Source: Verrucomicrobiaceae bacterium (GTDB lineage: Bacteria; Verrucomicrobiota; Verrucomicrobiia; Verrucomicrobiales; Akkermansiaceae). Taken from it: a stretch of DNA of 64,000 nt. Positions 27,354 through 34,512 of this stretch are shown here, in pieces (position 1 is the first letter of the stretch; each line of letters starts with the position of its first letter). The notes under the pieces are model-generated. The model saw only the letters and a program-made list of their open reading frames with translations. It did not search any database and was not told where the DNA came from. Position numbers and translations under genes: made by a program. The DNA is taken from positions 124,001-188,000 of the forward strand of contig JAIXWR010000037.1 in NCBI GenBank assembly GCA_027491155.1, given 5' to 3'.

Positions 27354-27449
27354 GCCTAACGTCAAAGGTGTGGCACGGCGGAGAATGGATGTCCAGAGCG
27401 GAGCGAACGAGAGACGTTACCCGCCGTTGCCACTACCGTCTTGTTCGCT
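27354..27449 (-). other. attC-like recombination site 2
   Basis: 96 bases. On the minus strand it begins AGCGAAC-AAGACG (27449-27443) and ends GAC-GTTAGGC (27360-27354). Inner arms at 27370-27381 and 27421-27433 are a perfect 12-base inverted repeat apart from one extra unpaired base. That bulge is characteristic of attC folding and strand choice. It lies at the 3' end of the 154-residue cassette gene. Confidence 0.85.
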
Positions 27450-27459
27450 TCGATGTTCA

Positions 27460-27924
27460 TTAATGCGCCAAGGTTGTCCGTCCCTTCGAGAGAATCTTGC
27501 CGCTAGAGTCCACCGTAATCCATAGAACTGGATCTCCTTCATCACTCAACTTTGATGTTAGGAAAAACATATTGTAGTTCTTCGAGCCTTCCTTCGCAAA
27601 ACCCTTCTCATACAATATATTCAGCTTCTCAAGGATTCCTGGGTAATCAGCAATGGTGTTACCCTCCTTGATTGAAGCATAAAAATCCTTCCGAAGTTTG
27701 TGCTCAGCAAATACAGCCTCGGCAAGCTCCTTGGACTTAGCCTGTTGTTCTGGCGTGGCTTTGGACTCTTGATGCTTTCGGATTAGCTTCCACATGTTTG
27801 TGTATTCGGAAGCGAGGTGATCCAACTTCGAATAGGACATTAAATCGCAAGCCATCGGCAGATCGCCTCCGTTGCTAGCGACGACTCCGAGAATGAATAG
27901 AAATAAAATACGGAGAGTGTGCAT
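27460..27924 (-). CDS. Secreted protein of unknown function in the cassette array
   Basis: About 154 residues with a signal peptide (1-20, MHTLRILFLFILGVV core). The mature part is helical and charged, and no family is recognised. A CDL sequence near the mature N-terminus is not a proper lipobox. The ATG at 27924 lies 10 bases after the cassette boundary box (27934-27940). Upstream in-frame sequence is attC and not coding. The stop is 11 bases before the next attC. Confidence 0.7.
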   Translation of the reverse strand: MHTLRILFLFILGVVASNGGDLPMACDLMSYSKLDHLASEYTNMWKLIRKHQESKATPEQQAKSKELAEAVFAEHKLRKDFYASIKEGNTIADYPGILEKLNILYEKGFAKEGSKNYNMFFLTSKLSDEGDPVLWITVDSSGKILSKGRTTLAH

Positions 27925-27933
27925 ATCTTCTTT

Positions 27934-28059
27934 AGCGAACGTCGAGGTGTGGCACCGGCTACCGGGAGCGCCGCTCCGCAACTGGGTTACGGGTTGTAGT
28001 CAAGAGGGTAATTTCGACTCGGGGCGGGTAGCCGGTTGTCCACCACCGCCTTGTTATCT
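27934..28059 (-). other. attC-like recombination site 3
   Basis: 126 bases. On the minus strand it begins AGATAAC-AAGGCGG (28059-28053) and ends GAC-GTTCGCT (27940-27934). Arms at 27949-27963 and 28027-28043 pair over 14 or more bases with a short unpaired bulge. The large central loop could hold extra hairpins. It overlaps the last bases of the upstream cassette gene's stop codon. Confidence 0.85.
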
Positions 28060-28439
28060 CAGTGTGAGTTGTCATAGTGCTCCCAATGGATGACCTTACC
28101 TGAAATAGGCTCCACGTAGATCGAATAATCCTCGGCTCCGAATCTGAATCGGCAATAAGCCAATTCTCGGTTCACATAAGGGGACAAGTTCTTCTTTCGG
28201 ACTTTCAACCTAGCGGCCCACTCCGGCCCTCTCGGCGCCAACTCAATCTGGCCGTTAAGAAAATCGAGATAGCTTTCATCGAATCTTGATGGCTCTATCA
28301 AACCTACCGCGTTCTTGTTCTCGCGCACTTTGGGATCCATTTCGTCGCATTGGCCTACTGCCTCAACGCAGATTGCACGCAATTCCTCGCACATTTCTCT
28401 GTGCATGCACCACTCGGACTCTGTGCGGTCGTCTTGCAT
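28059..28439 (-). CDS. Hypothetical protein of the first cassette
   Basis: A 126-residue soluble protein, acidic and aromatic in its second half, ending in a VEPISGKVIHWEHYDN segment. No signal peptide or known domain. The ATG at 28439 is 7 bases from the array border box AGATAAC (28446-28452), and the stop codon touches attC site 3. As the cassette nearest the possible attI end, it would be the most recently inserted and most expressed one in a standard integron. Confidence 0.7.
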   Translation of the reverse strand: MQDDRTESEWCMHREMCEELRAICVEAVGQCDEMDPKVRENKNAVGLIEPSRFDESYLDFLNGQIELAPRGPEWAARLKVRKKNLSPYVNRELAYCRFRFGAEDYSIYVEPISGKVIHWEHYDNSH

Positions 28440-28452
28440 TCTTAGAGATAAC

Positions 28453-28789
28453 AGTGTTTATTATCCCACTCGGAGTTGGATATCTAACAAACGGGTGGCG
28501 CTGTCGATCATGGCTGAAGCATCGCTGGAATCGACTGGTTGTCAATGCACGAGACCTGGTATACACCTGTTTGAACGTTGGCCGGAATTGCTTCGGCGTT
28601 CCCGATGGTCAGGAAGATGGCAGTTGTTAGTTACGGGCGATTCAGGGAGGCTGAATTCTTGGAACTTGAAGAAGCTCGGACGGCTGAAGGAGCCGCTTGC
28701 CGAGGCCCGGTTTTGAAGGCCGGGAGCTGCGCCCGACGGGCCCTCGGGCCAGCCATCAACAACCCCATCCCGATCCGGAGCCGCAATTC
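28453..28789. other. Gene-free stretch beside the cassette array
   Basis: I see no convincing gene. Near 28462-28500 a composite hairpin (ATCC/GGAT and ACTC/GAGT arms) sits just outside the array border, preceded on the minus strand by AAACACTG, which is a weak match to the AAACAAAG of attI sites. From about 28690 to 28760, GC-rich partial inverted repeats could end transcription of the DadA-like gene. Confidence 0.45.
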
Positions 28790-30046
28790 TCACGAAAACC
28801 GCCCCGGCGCCATGCGCTCGATGGGGCGGAAGGGCGTTTCCCCGGTCAGCAGGCCGGCCACCAGGCGGCCACTGACGGGGCCTAGGCTCAGGCCCATCAT
28901 CGCGTGCCCGGTGGCGGCGATCAGGTTGGAGAGTCCCGGCACTTTCCCGAGGTAAGGAATGCCGTCCGGCGACACCGGCCGCAGTCCCGCCCAAGGCTCG
29001 ATGCCCGCGAAGTCCTCCTCCCGGAACTTCGGGAAATAGCCGTGCACCGATTTCACGATGCCGCGCACCCGGCCCGGGTTGATCGAAAGGTCCAGCCCGC
29101 CCACTTCCATCGTGCCGGCGAAGCGCAGGCTGCCGGCCATCGGGGTGATGGCCACTTTCGCCTCGACGAAGATCGAGCAAAGCCGCGGCAGCTCCGGCGG
29201 CCTGGCCAGCGTGAGCGAGTAGCCCTTCCCCGCCTGCAGCGGCAGCCGCAGCCCGGCCTGGCACAGCAGTTCCGGGCTCCAGGATCCGCCGGCGATGACA
29301 AATTGCGACCCTTCGAAGCGGCGGCCCTTGCCGGAGAGAGCGACCACCTTGCCGTCGCGGGTCTCGATGCCGCCGATCTCGACCCCGCTCTCGATCACCC
29401 CGCCCGCATCCAGCACCCGCCGCCGCAGCGCTGCCATGAAGCGGGCGGGATCGAGGTGACAGTCCTGCGGGAAATACACCGCGCCGTGCAGGTCCATCGT
29501 GATCCCGGGATCCAGCCTCGCGGCGCCGGCGGCATCGACCACCTCCGCCTCCAGCCCGATCTCGCGGGCCGCCGCGGCCACGGCGGCTTCCTCGTCCAGG
29601 CCCTTCGCCGTCTTGCACAGCATCAGCATCCCGCGCTTCTCCAGGCCGAAGTCGCCGTCTTCCGACAGCTCCGCGAACAGCCGCCGGCTTTCCAGGTTCA
29701 GGTCGCGCAGCAGCTCCCGCGTCCGCTCGACATGGCCCGGCGTCGAGTGCCGGTAGAAGAGCCAGGCCCAGCGCGCCAGCGCCGGATCCAGCCGCGGCCG
29801 GATGTAGAACGGGCTCTCGGGGTTGAACATCCAGCGCAGGCCTTTCGAGATCATCCCCGGCGCGGCCAGCGGGATGAAGTGGCTCGGCACGATCATCCCC
29901 GCGTTGCCCATCGAGCAGTTGTCGCCGCCCGCCGCCTCGCGCTCGATCACCGTGACCGGCAGCCCCCGTTTCAGGGCATAGTACGCGGAGCACAATCCGA
30001 TCACTCCCCCACCCAGCACGATCACGCGGTCTTGGCCTTGCTTCAC
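28790..30046 (-). CDS. DadA-like FAD-dependent amino-acid dehydrogenase/oxidase
   Basis: A 418-residue FAD enzyme of the DAO superfamily. The Rossmann motif LGGGVIGLCSA lies near residues 11-21, and CHLDPARFMAAL in the middle. The C-terminal FAD-binding part runs GLRPVSPDGIPYLG...ATGHAMMGLSLGP. It most resembles D-amino-acid dehydrogenase small subunit/glycine oxidase types that deaminate amino acids and feed electrons to the membrane chain. The start is GTG. The gene is alone in its orientation, divergent from the ompH-like gene. Confidence 0.87.
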   Translation of the reverse strand: MKQGQDRVIVLGGGVIGLCSAYYALKRGLPVTVIEREAAGGDNCSMGNAGMIVPSHFIPLAAPGMISKGLRWMFNPESPFYIRPRLDPALARWAWLFYRHSTPGHVERTRELLRDLNLESRRLFAELSEDGDFGLEKRGMLMLCKTAKGLDEEAAVAAAAREIGLEAEVVDAAGAARLDPGITMDLHGAVYFPQDCHLDPARFMAALRRRVLDAGGVIESGVEIGGIETRDGKVVALSGKGRRFEGSQFVIAGGSWSPELLCQAGLRLPLQAGKGYSLTLARPPELPRLCSIFVEAKVAITPMAGSLRFAGTMEVGGLDLSINPGRVRGIVKSVHGYFPKFREEDFAGIEPWAGLRPVSPDGIPYLGKVPGLSNLIAATGHAMMGLSLGPVSGRLVAGLLTGETPFRPIERMAPGRFS

Positions 30047-30159
30047 CCCGCCATCCTAGCGCGGGCGTCTTGCCGGAGACTTGAGCGATCGCTCGGGAAA
30101 CCGCGCTTTCTTCCGGGCGCTGGACAGCCCGGGGAGGGAAGTGCATCTTGCCGGCGGAG

Positions 30160-30774
30160 ATGATGAAGTTCGCCGTCGCCCTGGCTCTCTTGCTCTCGGT
30201 CAGCCCCGTGCCGGCCCAGGCACCGCGCATTGCCGTGGTCCGGGTGGCCGACATCCACCGCCAGCTCGAGGCCACCACCCGCGCCAACGAGGCGCTCAAG
30301 GCGAAGCGCGAGGAGATCAAGAAGGACCCCCGCCTCGCCCGTTGGAACGAGATGTATGCGGACCTCGAGCTCCGCCGCAAGCAGCTCCAGTCCACCACCA
30401 ACAAGATCGATCCGGAAGCCCGGCTGAAGCTCGAGCGTGAGTTCGCCATCAAGTCCCGCGAGGCCGGGGCCCTGCGCGCCGACTTCGAGAGCTTCAGCAG
30501 CGCCAGGGACCGCGAGATCAACGCCGAGATGGTCGCCGGGATGAAGCAGCGGCTACGGCTCATCCTCGAGACCGCCGAGAAGACCGCCCGCGACAACGGC
30601 TACGACTGGGTCTTCGACAGCTCCGGCATTTCGAACACCGGCGTGCCGCTCCTGCTCTACGCCAAGAATGCCGACGACCTCACCGACCGGGTCGCCGCCG
30701 TGCTTGCCGCGCCGCCGCCCCCCGCCGCGCCGACTTCACAGACCCAAAACAACCCCGCCGCGAACCCGCGCTGA
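30160..30774 (+). CDS. OmpH/Skp-family periplasmic chaperone
   Basis: About 204 residues. A signal peptide (1-22, ending PAQA) is followed by an OmpH-type domain: the IAVVRVADIH start, a long coiled-coil hairpin (about 45-130) and a conserved closing strand YDWVFDSSG. Skp-like chaperones hold unfolded outer-membrane proteins in the periplasm. The tail is Pro/Ala/Gln-rich. GGAG lies just before adjacent ATGs at 30160 and 30163; either could be used. Confidence 0.85.
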   Translation: MMKFAVALALLLSVSPVPAQAPRIAVVRVADIHRQLEATTRANEALKAKREEIKKDPRLARWNEMYADLELRRKQLQSTTNKIDPEARLKLEREFAIKSREAGALRADFESFSSARDREINAEMVAGMKQRLRLILETAEKTARDNGYDWVFDSSGISNTGVPLLLYAKNADDLTDRVAAVLAAPPPPAAPTSQTQNNPAANPR

Positions 30775-30788
30775 TCCCCCGCTCTAAC

Positions 30789-31292
30789 ATGGACTTCTGG
30801 GAATACCTCAAACACCCCTTCACGCTCGGTCTCCTGCTCGGCCTGGCCGTCGCGGCCGTGGCATGGAAATCCGGCTTCTCCGCCCGCCGCCGGCTGGGCC
30901 GCGACGTCCGCAAACTGGAGAACGACATGCGCGAACTCCAGGGACATCTCAACACTCAACTCAAGATCAACGCCCAGGGCAACGACTCCCTGCAGCGCGA
31001 GCTCGAGGAGCTGCGCCGCCAGAACGAGAACCTGCGGGTCAGCGTGGCCACCCTCCAGTCGAAGCCCGGCAAGGCCGAGCTGCGCCATCTCCAGATGACC
31101 GAAAGCGCCGTGCGGCTGATGCGCGAGCAAGCCCCCGGCTTCGCCCCGGCTTGGGAAAAGGCGATGCGCCAGGCCGAAGCCGAGCTGGAGGCCGGCGAAA
31201 GCGGACTGAAGAAGCTGGTCCGCCGCGTCATCCCCGGCATCGGCATGAGCGGCACTCCCGCCTCCACCGCGCCGGATTCGGAATCCGCCTGA
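30789..31292 (+). CDS. Membrane-anchored coiled-coil protein
   Basis: A 167-residue unknown protein. One N-terminal transmembrane helix (about 10-28) is followed by a basic turn, then a long coiled coil (about 37-95) with heptad-like Leu, Glu and Arg, and a helical C-terminus. It starts 14 bases after the ompH-like gene, so the two probably form an envelope operon. No enzymatic motif. Confidence 0.72.
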   Translation: MDFWEYLKHPFTLGLLLGLAVAAVAWKSGFSARRRLGRDVRKLENDMRELQGHLNTQLKINAQGNDSLQRELEELRRQNENLRVSVATLQSKPGKAELRHLQMTESAVRLMREQAPGFAPAWEKAMRQAEAELEAGESGLKKLVRRVIPGIGMSGTPASTAPDSESA

Positions 31293-31474
31293 AGCAAGCC
31301 CGGACGGAGCCATTCGGTCGCAAGGCGGGCATTCGATTTCGCTCGGCTCCAGGCCCACCTGCGCCTGCCGCCCGGAGTTCTTCAAAAATGTCCCGCCGGA
31401 TGGTTGCCATCCCTCGGCGAGTTGTGGAGTCTCGTCGGGTTCCCCGCGACCAGCCCCCTAACCGAGGAGCCGAA

Positions 31475-32644
31475 ATGTCCAGCAGTTCCGATCACGATAT
31501 CCTTCATGTTCTCGATGCCGCAGGCCCCCAGTGGGCCGAGTTACAGGCGTGGAGGGTCGCGCCCGTCGAATCGGCGCAACATGGCGCGATCACGCTGAAC
31601 GGCCCCGCCTTCATCTACCGCTGGGAGAACAGCCTGGGCCCCGTGAAGGTTTCCTTCTGGCCGGAACAGGAAGGCCGCATCGCCGCCGGCCACGGCCACC
31701 TGCTGGCGATCGAGCCCGGCCTGGGCACCATCCGCCTCAAGCTCCCGGGCCGCGAGCCGATGGTGATCGGTGCGGTCGAGCCTGCCATCTACCAGCAGAT
31801 CGGCGAACTCACCAGCGAGGCCCAGTCCGCCACCCGCAACCACTCCGGGGAGAGCTGGGCGCGCGACCTGATCATCATTTCCGCCGCGATGCGCCTCGCC
31901 GCCCTGACCCGCGAGGCCGCCGCCGCGGCCGTGGTCCCCGAGCGCGGCACCAAGCGCTCGCCCCGCAAGGACCAGCTCGTCACCCAGCTCCACGAATGGC
32001 TGCGGCCGAACCTCGAGAAATCGGTGAAGCTCGGCGACGCCGCCTCGCGCTTCCACAAGAGCCCGCGCCAGCTCATCCGCATCCTGAAGGAAACCACCGG
32101 CGCCGGCTTCGCCGAGCACCTCACGATGCACCGCCTGACCCTCGCCCGCGCCCTGCTGATGCGCAGCGGCCAGTCGGTGATGGAAGTCGCCCGCGCCTCC
32201 GGCTTCAACAGCCGCGAACAATTCATCCGCTCCTTCAACAAGGCCTTCGGCTGGACCCCGCTCCAGTTCCGCAAGGCCTGGAACCAGGCCGCGCTGAGCG
32301 ATGCCGAACTGGCCGAACTCTGCCAGGTTTCCGAGCGCTCCCCGGTCGAGTGGCTGCCCTCCGGCAGCGTCGCCTCCAGCCCGGACGAGGAGCAGGAAGG
32401 TGCCCCGCACACCGTGGTCGTGGCCAACGCCCTGCACGACATCGTCGAGCTGTTCTGGGTTTCCCCGCAGGGCAAGCGCGCCCGGATCGACGTGCTCGAA
32501 CGCGGCGGCATGGTTTTCGTCAACCGCGACAACGGCGGCTCCTGCTGGATCGTCCGCATCCCCGCCTCCGGCCGCGAGCGCTGCTTCCGCACGCCCGACG
32601 ATCATGCCCTGGCGGTGGTCACATCGGCGACGATGGAAGGCTAA
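31475..32644 (+). CDS. AraC-family transcriptional regulator with extra N- and C-domains
   Basis: About 389 residues. The AraC/XylS DNA-binding domain occupies about 165-270, with the two helix-turn-helix units and the signature GFNSREQFIRSFNKAFGWTP. The N-terminal 150 residues form a possible sensor domain, and about 120 residues follow the HTH, which is unusual since the AraC HTH is normally C-terminal. The last part looks like a beta-rich ligand domain. A clear GAGGAG ribosome site (31464-31469) precedes the ATG at 31475. The target genes are unknown. Confidence 0.85.
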   Translation: MSSSSDHDILHVLDAAGPQWAELQAWRVAPVESAQHGAITLNGPAFIYRWENSLGPVKVSFWPEQEGRIAAGHGHLLAIEPGLGTIRLKLPGREPMVIGAVEPAIYQQIGELTSEAQSATRNHSGESWARDLIIISAAMRLAALTREAAAAAVVPERGTKRSPRKDQLVTQLHEWLRPNLEKSVKLGDAASRFHKSPRQLIRILKETTGAGFAEHLTMHRLTLARALLMRSGQSVMEVARASGFNSREQFIRSFNKAFGWTPLQFRKAWNQAALSDAELAELCQVSERSPVEWLPSGSVASSPDEEQEGAPHTVVVANALHDIVELFWVSPQGKRARIDVLERGGMVFVNRDNGGSCWIVRIPASGRERCFRTPDDHALAVVTSATMEG

Positions 32645-32683
32645 GCGCCGTGCGTCCCGGCCGCGCGCCGCGTTCTTCAAAAC

Positions 32684-33069
32684 GGAGCGCCGGCTTCAGC
32701 CGGCCCGGGTTTCGCAGAGCCCGAAGCATGGCGGCAAAGGCCCAAATCCTTTAGGAATTGGCCGAGACCCTGCCGTCGCCGTTCAAATGGTTTCGGTCCC
32801 AACGGGACCATTTATAGGAGCCCGGCACGGAGTGCCGGGTTGATCCACGGCCATTTCGCCGTCCTAAAGGGACGGATCATGCGGGGAAACGCTGCGGAGA
32901 TCTTCGCGCCCCTTCCACTTCCCCCAAGCCGCCCCCGATGAAGCGTCCCGATGGGACGCCGGACTGCGGGCGAGACGATCCGGCACTCCGTGCCGGGCTC
33001 CTACGAATCGTCCCTTTGGGACGCAGACCTTCCAATCCTTAAAGTCATGACGGCTGAAGCCGGCGCTCC
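32684..33069. repeat. Nested inverted-repeat cluster
   Basis: The 550 bases between the AraC-type regulator and the DUF1501 gene hold no gene but a nest of palindromes. An outer perfect 19-base inverted pair lies at 32684-32702 and 33051-33069. An inner perfect 24-base pair lies at 32815-32838 and 32980-33003. Four small GTCCC-N3/4-GGGAC hairpins are at 32795-32809, 32860-32874, 32944-32958 and 33009-33023. The symmetric order suggests two inverted copies of a dispersed repeat unit. Confidence 0.8.
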
Positions 33070-33142
33070 CCCGGAGATCCCGATCGCGAGGCATTGCCCG
33101 AACAAGATCGATGCCGTCGAAAGCACGGTTTCCCCACCCAAC

Positions 33143-33174
33143 AAAAAACCTGCTCCCGGCTTTCCGGGAGCAGG
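33143..33174 (-). terminator. Rho-independent terminator after the DUF1501 gene
   Basis: A perfect 11-base stem (33149-33159 with 33164-33174), a 4-base loop, and six T residues on the minus strand at 33148-33143. It is placed 20 bases after the stop codon of the DUF1501 gene. Confidence 0.9.
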
Positions 33175-33194
33175 CTTGAAATGCAACAAGCGCG

Positions 33195-34493
33195 TTAGGC
33201 AAAGACATCCTCGACCGGCACGCCCTTGTCCGCGAACTTGAAGGGACGTCCCGACGGAGACATGACCACCAGTTCGTGCGGCAGGCCGAGCGCCGCGGCG
33301 ATGGTCGCGTTGAAGTCTTGCACCGTCACCGGCTTCTCCTTCACCCGCTCGCCCTTGGCGTCGGACTCGCCGTGCTTGTAGCCGCCCTTGATGCCGCCGC
33401 CCGCCAGCAGGCAGGAGAAAGCCGCCGGGTGGTGGTCGCGGCCGTCCTGATGCTCGGTCTTGATGGTCGGCGTGCGGCCGAACTCGGTCGCCACCACCAC
33501 CAGCGTGTCCTTGAGCAAGCCTCGCTTCTCAAGGTCGCTGATCAGGCCCGCGTAGGCCTGGTCGAACTCCTTGCAGCGTCCTTCCACGGCCGCGAAGTTG
33601 TCGTAGTGGGTGTCCCAGCCGCCGAGCTGGACTTCCACGAAGCGCACGCCGTGCTCGACCAGGCGGCGGGCCAGCATGCAGCCCTGCGCGAAGCGGCCGG
33701 AGCCGTACATGGCCCGGGTGCTGGCGGACTCGTCGTTGATGTTGAAGGCCTTCAGGTCCTTGCTGTTCATCAGGCGGATCGCTTCCAGATAGAGTTCCTC
33801 GTAGGCCTTCACGTCGGCGTTCTGGTAGCGGCCGTGGAACTGCTTGTTGAGGCGGTCGGCCAGCGACAGGCGGCGGTCGAAGTCTTCCTGCGAAACGCCG
33901 TCCGGTTTGCGGGAGTCCTGCAGGCCGTCGTTCGGGCTGCCGATCGGCGCGGCTGCATACTTGGCCCCGAAGAAGCCGCCGCCGGAGTTTTCCTGCGAGG
34001 AATCGATCGCCACGTAGCCCGGGATGTCCGGATTGAGCCGGCCGCCGAGCTTCAGCACCCAGGCACCCAGCGTGGGGTGCTTCACCGTGCCGCGCATGTC
34101 GTAGCTGGTGTGCATCACGTAGGTGCCCTGCTCGTGCGCACCCTGGCGGGAAGTCATCGAGTTGATGACGCAGACCTTGTCCATGATCTCCGCGGTCTTC
34201 GGCAGGTAGTTGCCGACCATGATGTCGGTGGCGCTGGTCGTGATGGCCTCGGTCGGGCCCATGACCTCCTTCTTCTTCGGCTTGGGGTCGAAGGTGTCGA
34301 GGTGGCTCATGCCGCCCGACATGTAGAGATAGATCACGCTCTTGGCCTTCGCCTTGGCAGGAGCCGGCGCGGCCGAGGCCACGCTGGAGCCGAACATCGG
34401 CAGCAGGTTCACGCCGAGGTAGAGGCGCGCCGCGTTGGAAATGAAACGGCGGCGGGTCGGTTCGTCGAAGCGGTTGAAATCGGAAGGATTCAT
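33195..34493 (-). CDS. DUF1501 secreted sulfatase-fold protein
   Basis: A 432-residue exported protein of the DUF1501 family, an alkaline-phosphatase/sulfatase-like fold abundant in Planctomycetes and Verrucomicrobiota. A twin-arginine-type N-terminus (RRR at 14-16, FISNAARL) and the motifs YMSGGMSHLDTFDPKP, EQGTYVMHT, VQLGGWDTHYDN and ATEFGRTPT are visible. Family partners encode DUF1549/DUF1553 proteins, and here that gene lies directly upstream with 19 bases between. The function is unproven; polysaccharide or sulfated-ester processing is often suggested. Confidence 0.92.
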   Translation of the reverse strand: MNPSDFNRFDEPTRRRFISNAARLYLGVNLLPMFGSSVASAAPAPAKAKAKSVIYLYMSGGMSHLDTFDPKPKKKEVMGPTEAITTSATDIMVGNYLPKTAEIMDKVCVINSMTSRQGAHEQGTYVMHTSYDMRGTVKHPTLGAWVLKLGGRLNPDIPGYVAIDSSQENSGGGFFGAKYAAAPIGSPNDGLQDSRKPDGVSQEDFDRRLSLADRLNKQFHGRYQNADVKAYEELYLEAIRLMNSKDLKAFNINDESASTRAMYGSGRFAQGCMLARRLVEHGVRFVEVQLGGWDTHYDNFAAVEGRCKEFDQAYAGLISDLEKRGLLKDTLVVVATEFGRTPTIKTEHQDGRDHHPAAFSCLLAGGGIKGGYKHGESDAKGERVKEKPVTVQDFNATIAAALGLPHELVVMSPSGRPFKFADKGVPVEDVFA

Positions 34494-34512
34494 GATTCCG
34501 GGGTGCTAGGGT

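Larger units (their letters stand above)
26030..28452 (-). mobile_element. Integron-like gene cassette array (no integrase seen)
   Basis: A block of five small minus-strand genes, more AT-rich than the flanks, separated by three attC-like sites (26905-27003, 27354-27449, 27934-28059). Reading the minus strand, each cassette begins with a GTTNNNN box whose exact reverse complement is the first box of the attC at its own 3' end. The pairs are GTTAGGC/GCCTAAC, GTTCGCT/AGCGAAC and GTTATCT/AGATAAC. That pairing is the hallmark of excisable integron cassettes. The attI-side border is at 28452. No integrase gene lies in the window, so it is either a clustered attC array lacking integrase or the distal part of a larger integron. 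Confidence 0.8.

Noticed and set aside
33190-33203. GCGTTAGGC at the DUF1501 stop codon as a cassette boundary
   Set aside because: It is a chance stop-codon context: no second box and no paired arms lie nearby.
32864-33208. Small open frames encoding a repeated ARHGVP-type peptide
   Set aside because: They are translations of the palindromic repeat cluster, seen on both strands, and lack ribosome sites.
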